A DNA stretch of 50,638 nt, from the NCBI GenBank assembly GCA_947459875.1, contig CANHFG010000006.1:1-50638 (forward strand), in the 5' to 3' direction. A program made the position numbers and the translations under genes. Positions 1 to 6,503 of the stretch are shown piece after piece (within the stretch, counting starts at the first letter, position 1; the number at the start of each line of letters is the position of its first letter). The notes under the pieces are model-generated. The model did no database searches. It was given only the letters and a program-made list of their open reading frames with translations, and was not told where the DNA came from. The DNA comes from Ignavibacteria bacterium (lineage in GTDB: Bacteria; Bacteroidota; Ignavibacteria; Kapaibacteriales; Kapaibacteriaceae).

Positions 1-1
1 A

Positions 2-39
2 ATGCCTCGCCATCAGGGGGGAATGAGATGGCAAGGCAT
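2..39 (-). terminator. long hairpin downstream of tRNA-Gly
   Basis: Two 13-base arms (2-14 and 27-39) are inverted repeats with a single difference and a 12-base loop. Read as minus-strand RNA the odd pair is a U-G wobble, so the stem is continuous only on that strand, which is the strand of tRNA-Gly. Any U-tract would lie beyond the window edge, so terminator function is inferred from strand and position. Confidence 0.4.
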
Positions 40-57
40 GCAGCATAAAGAGGAAGT

Positions 58-73
58 GACGACTTGCGTCGTC
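58..73 (-). terminator. short GNRA-capped hairpin just after tRNA-Gly
   Basis: GACGAC (58-63) and GTCGTC (68-73) form a perfect 6-bp stem. On the minus strand the loop is GCAA, a GNRA tetraloop, and it starts two bases after the tRNA discriminator. The next bases on that strand are pyrimidine-rich (positions 57 to about 45). It could be a weak terminator or a 3'-processing signal. Confidence 0.35.
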
Positions 74-147
<74 letters not shown>

Positions 148-166
148 ATTTCGATTGTCAACGATA

Positions 167-198
167 CAAACATACACGTCAGAGAGATATTATGTCAA
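167..198 (-). promoter_or_regulatory. Bacteroidetes-type promoter for tRNA-Gly
   Basis: The minus strand carries TATGTTTG at 167-174, a full match to the TAnnTTTG -7 element known from Bacteroidetes sigma-A promoters. TTG of TTGACA at 196-198 lies 21 bases upstream, within the known -33/-7 spacing range. Transcription would start about 13-15 bases before the mature tRNA 5' end. Confidence 0.6.
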
Positions 199-248
199 AA
201 CGAATTTTTCATGTCGCGCCAAGCCCCTTTACAGGTAATGACTTAGTT

Positions 249-343
249 TTTTCCACAGGGTATTCCACAGATACGTATTTTTACATATCTATGTTTGCGC
301 ACATTTACACCGGCAACACGACTGTGCGCGTAAGTGTGGATAA
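249..343. promoter_or_regulatory. cluster of DnaA-box-like sequences in an AT-rich gap
   Basis: The gap between tRNA-Gly and lipB holds TTTTCCACA (249-257, one mismatch to TTATCCACA), TATTCCACA (261-269, two mismatches) and, inverted, a perfect box TGTGGATAA (335-343). An AT-rich stretch (about 271-300) lies between them. This could be a DnaA-titration or regulatory site, or a minor part of an origin. No dnaA or other replication gene is next to it, and the 20 kb to the right is transcribed toward it, which is unusual beside an origin. Confidence 0.35.
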
Positions 344-379
344 CGCAATAACTTACCTAATTCTAGGAACTTAGAGCAA

Positions 380-1006
380 TCACTGGAAGTTGATTCTGAA
401 AGATTCGACTACTGCGGCTCGGACAGTTGACATATCTGGACAATACTCACGTTCTCGCTCGAGCGATGTTACACCGCGGTCTGTGATTCCGCAGGGAACG
501 ATATCTGAGAACAGCGAAAGGTCGTTATGGACATTCAGGGCGAAGCCATGCGAAGTGATCCATCGACTGCAGTGGATACCGATCGCGCAGATCTTGCGCT
601 GCTGTTCGACCCAGACACCCGTCAGACCCTGTACGCGCCCGGATTCGAGTCCAAGCCCTGCCAACGCATCAATGATCGACTGTTCGACGGTCCGCAAGAA
701 CCAATGGAGATCGGGCTTGGTCCTCTGCAGGTTGAAGATCGGATAGCCAACGAGCTGCCCTGGATTGTGCACGGTGGCTTCACCGCCACGATCGATCTCG
801 ATGACGTCGATGTTACGCATGGCCAGCAGATCCCGCTGCGCCAGAACGCTCCCCTGCTGCGTCGCACGACCTAGTGTGATAACGCTCGGGTGCTCACAGA
901 GGACGAGTGTATCGGGATGATCCTCATGCAAAATGGCGTCGACAAGCTCTCGCTGCCGACGCCATGCATCGCGAAATTCAATAGTACCCCAGGACTCAAC
1001 AAGCAT
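380..1006 (-). CDS. lipB: octanoyl-[acyl-carrier-protein]:protein N-octanoyltransferase LipB
   Basis: LipB moves octanoate from acyl carrier protein to lipoyl domains of 2-oxoacid dehydrogenases and the glycine cleavage H protein; it is the first committed step of lipoate attachment and acts in the cytosol. The 208-aa product is of family length. The catalytic pair is present: Lys138 in RKICAIGI and Cys172 in PCGITD, matching E. coli K135/C169. The signature RGGxxTYHGPGQ is here RGGEATVHNPGQ (73-84), with three positions changed, while His80 and PGQ are kept. It starts 3 bases after the lpd stop, so it is co-transcribed with the enzyme that reoxidises lipoyl groups. lipA is not in the window. 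Confidence 0.93.
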   Translation of the reverse strand: MLVESWGTIEFRDAWRRQRELVDAILHEDHPDTLVLCEHPSVITLGRATQQGSVLAQRDLLAMRNIDVIEIDRGGEATVHNPGQLVGYPIFNLQRTKPDLHWFLRTVEQSIIDALAGLGLESGRVQGLTGVWVEQQRKICAIGIHCSRWITSHGFALNVHNDLSLFSDIVPCGITDRGVTSLEREREYCPDMSTVRAAVVESFRINFQ

Positions 1007-1009
1007 ACC

Positions 1010-2413
1010 TTAGAGGTTCACGCATTCGTCATAGGCGAGTGCAGCTGACTCCATGATCGCTTCGCTCAGCGTAGGGTGAGCATGAATGGTCTTGAAGATC
1101 GAAGGTCCGGTAGCGCCCAGTGTGCGCGCGAGTCCGAGCTCTCCAATCATTTCCGTTACATCAGGCCCGATCAGATGCGCTCCGAGCAACTCGCCGTATT
1201 TGGCGTCAAACACGAGCTTGACGAAGCCCTGGGCCTTACCAATGCCGTGAGCCTTGCCGTTGGCTGTGAATGGGAACTTGCCAACCTTGACCTCGTGACC
1301 GGCTTCTTTAGCTTTTCGTTCCGTTAGACCGATGCTGGCAACCTGCGGTTGGCAGTATGTGCAGCCCGGAATGTTGTTGTAATCGACCCCGTCTGTATGG
1401 TGTCCGGCGATATGCTCCGCCGCGACAACACCTTCGGCTGATGCCTTGTGGGCCAGCCACGGCGCTCCTGCGACGTCGCCGATAGCATAGATATTCGGCA
1501 CGTTGGTGCGCAGGAACTTGTCGACCTTGATCCATCCGCGCTCGACGTTGATGCCGACATTTTCGAGGCCGATATTCTCGATGTTGCCCTGAACACCAAT
1601 GGCATTCAGTGCAAGGTCGGCCGTGAGCGTTTCCTTGCTTCCGTCCTTACGTTCGACCACCACCTCTACGCCTTTGCCCTTTTTCTTAGCCGAGACGACC
1701 TTAGTCTCGGTCAGGATCTTCATACCGTCTCGCTCAAATGTCTTGCGAAGCTCCTTGCACACGTCGTCATCTTCCACAGGCAGAATGCGATCCTGCATCT
1801 CGATCACCGTCACCGCCGCCCCGAAGGACTGGTAGAAGTAGGCAAACTCTATACCGATCGCTCCCGCGCCCATCACGATCAGCGACTTCGGCATCTTCTG
1901 TTGCAGCATGGCCTCGGTCGATGTAAGCACAAACTCCCGATCGACTTCGATACCTGGGATCATGCGCGGGCGTGCCCCCGTGGCGATCATGATCGTCTTG
2001 GCTGTGATCAGATCTGTCACCGCCCCCTGCTCATCTTTTACTTCGACTGTTGTGTTGGTCTTGATCGAGCCCCATCCCTTGATCTGAGCGATCTTATTCT
2101 TTTTGAACAGGAAAGCAACGCCCCCGCTCATCCGATCGGCCACACCACGAGAGCGCGAGATGACCTTCGGGAAGTCGACGTCGAGATTCTTTACGCCAAA
2201 ACCATAATCGTCTGCATGCTTCAGGAAGTTCATGTACTCGGCATTCTTGAGCAGCGACTTTGATGGGATGCAGCCCCAGTTTAGACAGACGCCTCCGAGT
2301 CGGTCGCGCTCGACGCAGGCGACCTTCAGGCCGAGCTGAGCAGCGCGGATAGCGGCAACGTATCCTCCGGGTCCGGATCCGATAACAACAAGGTCGAACG
2401 TATGAGTGTTCAT
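1010..2413 (-). CDS. lpdA: dihydrolipoyl dehydrogenase (E3)
   Basis: This FAD flavoprotein reoxidises dihydrolipoyl groups of pyruvate, 2-oxoglutarate and related dehydrogenases with NAD+. The 467-aa protein has the N-terminal FAD-binding GSGPGG (12-17), the redox disulfide GGVCLNWGCIPSK (Cys43 and Cys48), a second Rossmann motif GAGAIGIEFA, the FAD motif YAIGDVAG and the C-terminal HAHPTLSEA carrying the His-Glu active-site pair. It is first in a two-gene operon with lipB. The ATG is preceded by a TAACTTTG -7 box about 47 bases upstream. No E1 or E2 genes lie beside it, so it may serve several complexes. Length and motifs are all standard. Confidence 0.96.
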   Translation of the reverse strand: MNTHTFDLVVIGSGPGGYVAAIRAAQLGLKVACVERDRLGGVCLNWGCIPSKSLLKNAEYMNFLKHADDYGFGVKNLDVDFPKVISRSRGVADRMSGGVAFLFKKNKIAQIKGWGSIKTNTTVEVKDEQGAVTDLITAKTIMIATGARPRMIPGIEVDREFVLTSTEAMLQQKMPKSLIVMGAGAIGIEFAYFYQSFGAAVTVIEMQDRILPVEDDDVCKELRKTFERDGMKILTETKVVSAKKKGKGVEVVVERKDGSKETLTADLALNAIGVQGNIENIGLENVGINVERGWIKVDKFLRTNVPNIYAIGDVAGAPWLAHKASAEGVVAAEHIAGHHTDGVDYNNIPGCTYCQPQVASIGLTERKAKEAGHEVKVGKFPFTANGKAHGIGKAQGFVKLVFDAKYGELLGAHLIGPDVTEMIGELGLARTLGATGPSIFKTIHAHPTLSEAIMESAALAYDECVNL

Positions 2414-2459
2414 GGTGTGATTACGGTGAATCGGTGATAAATCGTGGTGATTTGCGCGA

Positions 2460-2467
2460 CAAAGTTA
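2460..2467 (-). promoter_or_regulatory. -7 box of the lpdA-lipB promoter
   Basis: The minus strand reads CCGTAACTTTG, containing a full TAnnTTTG match at 2460-2467. A start about 7 bases downstream would leave a leader of about 40 nt before lpdA. No clear -33 TTG is seen at the usual distance. Confidence 0.45.
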
Positions 2468-2483
2468 CGGAGTTTCCTTCAAC

Positions 2484-2518
2484 GAAAACGGCCCCGACAT
2501 CGTGTGACATCGGGGCCG
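2484..2518 (-). terminator. intrinsic terminator after actF
   Basis: CGGCCCCGA (2489-2497) pairs with TCGGGGCCG (2510-2518) in a 9-bp GC-rich stem. On the minus strand it is followed by GTTTTCG. It sits 25 bases after the actF stop and ends the act operon, separating it from lpdA. Confidence 0.75.
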
Positions 2519-2542
2519 CATTAAATGCGTTCAAGGGGCTCA

Positions 2543-3784
2543 TCAGGCGTGATACTCACCTGATTCGTGCAGCAGCGGATCGTTGATGGCAACGGAGTTA
2601 TTTGCCTTGAACTGACGCGCCGCCATGATGAGGAAGAGTCCAGCGAAGAAGAACCATCCCGTGAATTCCTGCCATCCAAACACCATTGAGTCGGACTTCA
2701 GAATGTGATGGCCAACGGCAGGCATGATGATCCAGGTGATGTCGATGAAGTGCGACACGAGAATGACAATACCAGCCGTGACGAGCATCTTCGATTTGCG
2801 CTTGACGTCCTGCCGCAGAAGCAGCATGAACGGAACGACAAAGTGCGTCAGCACAAGCGCATAGCCCATGTACTGCCAGCCGTGCGCCATGCGGTTCGTG
2901 AAATACACCGTTTCTTCCGGAAGGTTCGCATACCAGATGATGAAGTACTGCGAGAATGCGATGTAGGTCCAGAACACGGAGAACGCAAACATCAGCTTTC
3001 CGATATCGTGATAATGCTCATCACGAATGTATCCAGTCAGATACCCGTTGTTGCGCAGCACAACCAGCGTTAAAGCGATGATCGTAAGCGAAGCAACGAA
3101 GTGTCCGGCAAAAGCATACACACCCCAGATGGTCGAGAACCAGTGTGGCTCAAGCGTCATCAGAAGATCGAAAGCAGCAAACGTGATTGTGATCGCATAG
3201 AGCAGAACAAACGGGGCTGAACGCTTCCAGTTTGCACGCGTTGGGGAGATGTCACCCGGCATTGCATCCTGCTTGAGCGAGTTGCCCACGATGAACCGGC
3301 GCATAATGACCCACAGCACACAGTACATCACCAGGCGGATCGCAAAGAAGTCGAACGTAAAGATCCCCTGATCGAAGTAGGCCGCTTTCTTTTTCAGGAT
3401 CGGGTCTGCCTGCAGCAGACTTACGCCCTCTTCCGTGGAGTGCGCCCACTCGTAGATCGAGTGGTGGCCCATGTAGACGTTCGCAATGATGGGGATCATG
3501 GCGACGAGCAGGAACGGCACGAGACCGGTATAGTTCTCAGCGATACGTCGGATCGATGCACTCCATCCGGCACGGGCCAGGTACTGCAGAGCAGAGAAGA
3601 AGAGCATAGTCACGCTGATACCGGCAAAGTACCAGAAGCCCAGCAGGTAGTCAGCGAAGAACCTCTCGGAACCCGAGAGGGCATAGACACCGGCAAGACC
3701 GAGCGCACCAACGGCCGCTAGAGCCATTCCGATCTGATTCATTTTGCCGACGAATGGGGTTGACCCCAGTTGAACGTTACTCAT
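2543..3784 (-). CDS. actF: alternative complex III subunit ActF (NrfD-like quinol-binding membrane subunit)
   Basis: ActF is the second, shorter NrfD-like membrane subunit of alternative complex III, which oxidises menaquinol and reduces a c-type cytochrome or the oxidase directly. The 413-aa protein has about ten hydrophobic segments, starting near residues 18-36 and 45-68, with hydrophilic loops containing YMGHHSIYEW and HWFSTIWGVY typical of this family. It resembles ActC in hydrophobic pattern but is shorter and lacks ActC's histidine-rich tail. It is the last gene of actABCDEF, 19 bases after actE and followed by a strong terminator. Its order and neighbours match act operons of Rhodothermus and Flavobacteria. 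Confidence 0.93.
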   Translation of the reverse strand: MSNVQLGSTPFVGKMNQIGMALAAVGALGLAGVYALSGSERFFADYLLGFWYFAGISVTMLFFSALQYLARAGWSASIRRIAENYTGLVPFLLVAMIPIIANVYMGHHSIYEWAHSTEEGVSLLQADPILKKKAAYFDQGIFTFDFFAIRLVMYCVLWVIMRRFIVGNSLKQDAMPGDISPTRANWKRSAPFVLLYAITITFAAFDLLMTLEPHWFSTIWGVYAFAGHFVASLTIIALTLVVLRNNGYLTGYIRDEHYHDIGKLMFAFSVFWTYIAFSQYFIIWYANLPEETVYFTNRMAHGWQYMGYALVLTHFVVPFMLLLRQDVKRKSKMLVTAGIVILVSHFIDITWIIMPAVGHHILKSDSMVFGWQEFTGWFFFAGLFLIMAARQFKANNSVAINDPLLHESGEYHA

Positions 3785-3803
3785 GTGCGTGTGCTCCCCT
3801 TCC

Positions 3804-4424
3804 TCAGTTCGTGGCCGTCGAAGCGACGGCGTTACTGGCTACACCCTCCACACCTTGTAGCGTGCGCAGGTACCGGATAATGGCCCAGCGATCGACGGGA
3901 TCGATCTTGTCAGCATAGCTCGGCATAAGATTCTGTCCAGCGCTGATAATGTGGTAGATCCGAGCGTTGGACAGTGCGGCAGTTTCCGGGCGCGTCAGGT
4001 CCGGGATACCGGCCCATCCGCGCTTGGAGACGGCCGAGTTTTCACTCTTACCATTGTAGTAGTGACACGGCGAGCAAAACGTATTGAACCTGTTCTGACC
4101 GCGGGCGAGCACGAATTCCGTCTTCGGCAGGTTCGGATCAACGTTGGCCGTTTCGGCAGCATCGATGTCACCCGGACCCAGCTGATATGGCTGGGGACCG
4201 CGGGCGATAGAACCCTCGACAGGCTCACGCAAGCTCTTGCCATCGGCAAAGAAGGAGTTCGGCGACTGCGGAATGGCGCGGAACTGGTGATCAAGATTGG
4301 GCTGGATCTCCACAGGGGGCTCGGTGGAGAACCACGTCTTTTGTCCCGTGAAGAGCATGACGAGCAGCACGGCAACACCGACAACGGCGGCCAGCTGAAG
4401 AATTTGCGAGAAGCGAAGTTTCAT
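3804..4424 (-). CDS. actE: alternative complex III subunit ActE (membrane-anchored monohaem cytochrome c)
   Basis: ActE is the monohaem cytochrome c of ACIII and is thought to pass electrons out of the complex on the periplasmic side. From the chosen ATG the protein is 206 aa: a basic start MKLRFSQ, one hydrophobic anchor (about 8-26), a long linker, then haem-binding CSPCH (117-121) and a likely distal Met167 in NLMPSY. The open frame extends 22 codons upstream (to 4490), but that part overlaps actD and would bury the anchor, so ATG at 4424 is preferred although no clear Shine-Dalgarno precedes it. The anchor replaces the lipoprotein signal seen in some ActE proteins. It lies between actD and actF. 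Confidence 0.9.
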   Translation of the reverse strand: MKLRFSQILQLAAVVGVAVLLVMLFTGQKTWFSTEPPVEIQPNLDHQFRAIPQSPNSFFADGKSLREPVEGSIARGPQPYQLGPGDIDAAETANVDPNLPKTEFVLARGQNRFNTFCSPCHYYNGKSENSAVSKRGWAGIPDLTRPETAALSNARIYHIISAGQNLMPSYADKIDPVDRWAIIRYLRTLQGVEGVASNAVASTATN

Positions 4425-4449
4425 ACGTCGTGAGTAGTGAAATTCAACA

Positions 4450-4992
4450 TCAGTTGGCCGTCGCGTGCACGAGGTGCACATTACCCACACCGAGATTCGT
4501 CAGCAGCGATGCCGTTTCGGTGGCCGAAAACCGATCATCGTCGGCATCGATCGTGACCACGAACACGTCGTCGGTGGCCTTCTTGAAGGATTCGTCATCC
4601 TGATACCTGTTGTACCACGTTGGTATCCGGCACAGGTGGAAAAGGCCTACGACAGTAAAGATGGCCGTACCCAGGATCGACAGCTCGAAGTCGATTGGAA
4701 TCGAGAACTGCCAATCGAAGAAACCTTTGCCGCCAATGTTGAGCTTGTAATCAACTGCCCCAGTCCAGAACTGCAACCCAAGAGCGGTCGATATGCCCCC
4801 TAGAAGACCAGCGAAGGAGATGTATGTCAGGATCGACCTCTTGATCCCCATGGCCTTATCCAGACCGTGGACAGGGTATGGCGTGTAAATGTCCCAGTTG
4901 CGAAAACCTGCGTCGCGCAGCTTTTCGGCGACCTTCATGGTGAGATTCACATCGGTGATCTCGCCAATAACGCCAACGGGTTTCGTACTCAT
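4450..4992 (-). CDS. actD: alternative complex III subunit ActD (DUF3341)
   Basis: ActD is a two-helix membrane subunit of ACIII of the DUF3341 family. The 180-aa protein has an N-terminal cytosolic segment that begins with the family's KPVGVIGEITD motif and contains YTPYPVHGLDKAMG, then two hydrophobic segments (about 56-76 and 104-124), then a soluble C-terminal part with DDDRFSATE. The start is supported by AAGGT about 8 bases upstream. The family has no known cofactor, and none is visible here. It sits between actC and actE, as in characterised act operons. Confidence 0.92.
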   Translation of the reverse strand: MSTKPVGVIGEITDVNLTMKVAEKLRDAGFRNWDIYTPYPVHGLDKAMGIKRSILTYISFAGLLGGISTALGLQFWTGAVDYKLNIGGKGFFDWQFSIPIDFELSILGTAIFTVVGLFHLCRIPTWYNRYQDDESFKKATDDVFVVTIDADDDRFSATETASLLTNLGVGNVHLVHATAN

Positions 4993-5031
4993 AAGTGACC
5001 TTCGTTCTTCAGTGCAGGAGGTGTTTCAAAA

Positions 5032-6453
5032 TCAGTGGGCGTCACCATGATGGTCATGATGGTGCGTCGGCTGAGCGCCTGGCATGATGCTCTTGATCTC
5101 GGCAATGGCGATCACGGGAACGAACTTTGCAAACAGCAGGAACAGCGTCAGGAAGATGCCGAACGTGCCGATGAAAATTGAGATCTCGACCCATGTTGGT
5201 GAGTAGTATCCCCAGGATGCCGGCAGGAAGTCGTGATGTAGGGTCGTGGCGATGATCGTAAAGCGCTCAAACCACATACCGATGTTGATGAAGATCGAGA
5301 TCACGAACATCAGCGGGATGTTCCGACGAGCACTCTTGAACCAGAACACCTGCGGAGAGACCACGTTGCAGAGGAACATCGTCCAGTAGGCCCATGCGTA
5401 ATCACCGAACGCACGGTTGATAAAGATCCAACGCTCCCAGTCACTGCCCGAATACCACGCGATGAAGAACTCAAGAATGTAGGCATAGCCTACCATCATG
5501 CCCGTAGCGAGCATGATCTTGTTCATATTCTCAAAGTGCTTGAGGGTGATGAACTGCTTAAGGTCGAGGATCTCCCGTGTGATCACAAGGAGGGTCATCA
5601 CCATGGCAAAGCCCGAGAAGATAGCACCGGCAACGAAGTACGGCGGGAAGATCGTTGTGTGCCAGCCCGGAAGAATACCCACGGTAAAGTCGAACGAAAC
5701 CACTGAGTGCACCGACAGAACAAGCGGCGTCGAAATGCCTGCCAGGATCATGTAGGCGATCTCGTAGTGGTGCCAGCTGCGTGTTGAACCAGTCCAGCCG
5801 AGCGAGAGCACGCCGTAGACCTTCTTCGCCACAGAGCTCTTCACATAATTCCGAAGCGTGGCCAGGTCAGGAATGAGGCCAACGAACCAAAAGAGTGCCG
5901 AAACGGTGAAATAGGTATTGACGGCAAACACGTCCCACATCAGCGGCGAGCGGAAATTCACCCACATAGCCATCTGATTCGGATACGGCAGAAGCCAATA
6001 GAACAGCCACGGACGTCCCGTATGACTGAGCACCATCGTCAGTGCGCAGATCACAGCGAAGATCGTCATGGCCTCGGCTGAGCGGTTGATGGCCGTGCGC
6101 CACTTCTGACGGAACAGGAACAAGATGGCCGAGATCAGCGTACCGGCATGACCGATACCGATCCAGAACACGAAGTTGGTGATGTCCCATCCCCAACCGA
6201 TCGGGTTGTTCAGACCCCACACGCCGATACCGGTCGTGATCGTGTAATACAACGCGAAGAGCCCCCAAGCGGCCATAGCTCCGGTAACGCTGAGCGTGGC
6301 GAGGTACTTCATCGTGATCTTCGATTCCACGATGCTGGCGATGCGTGCCGTGACGTCACGCATCGTTGGATTACCGAGGACGAGGTCTTCGCGCACCGGC
6401 TCTTCGCCGTGCGCCATGGCCTGCAATCTCTCTTGTTCCTGGACCACCGTCAT
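5032..6453 (-). CDS. actC: alternative complex III subunit ActC (NrfD/PsrC-like quinol-binding membrane subunit)
   Basis: ActC is the main quinol-binding membrane subunit of ACIII, related to NrfD/PsrC. The 473-aa protein has about ten membrane segments. Family motifs include [42 protein letters not shown] and [22 protein letters not shown]. The first of these resembles the segment of PsrC-type proteins near the quinol site. An odd feature is the His-rich C-terminus [11 protein letters not shown], which might bind metal or be disordered. GGGAA about 10 bases upstream supports the start. It lies between actB and actD. Confidence 0.94.
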   Translation of the reverse strand: MTVVQEQERLQAMAHGEEPVREDLVLGNPTMRDVTARIASIVESKITMKYLATLSVTGAMAAWGLFALYYTITTGIGVWGLNNPIGWGWDITNFVFWIGIGHAGTLISAILFLFRQKWRTAINRSAEAMTIFAVICALTMVLSHTGRPWLFYWLLPYPNQMAMWVNFRSPLMWDVFAVNTYFTVSALFWFVGLIPDLATLRNYVKSSVAKKVYGVLSLGWTGSTRSWHHYEIAYMILAGISTPLVLSVHSVVSFDFTVGILPGWHTTIFPPYFVAGAIFSGFAMVMTLLVITREILDLKQFITLKHFENMNKIMLATGMMVGYAYILEFFIAWYSGSDWERWIFINRAFGDYAWAYWTMFLCNVVSPQVFWFKSARRNIPLMFVISIFINIGMWFERFTIIATTLHHDFLPASWGYYSPTWVEISIFIGTFGIFLTLFLLFAKFVPVIAIAEIKSIMPGAQPTHHHDHHGDAH

Positions 6454-6503
6454 GATTGGTTCCCGTCAGTGAATCGTTTTGTTAATCAAATGCAGATACG
6501 GAG

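Noticed and set aside
192-374. A 60-aa plus-strand ORF between tRNA-Gly and lipB
   Set aside because: It lies in the AT-rich DnaA-box gap, has no ribosome site and no recognisable domain.
1448-2263. A 271-aa plus-strand ORF inside lpdA
   Set aside because: It is the antisense shadow of a well-supported lpdA; composition is that of a reversed GC-rich gene.
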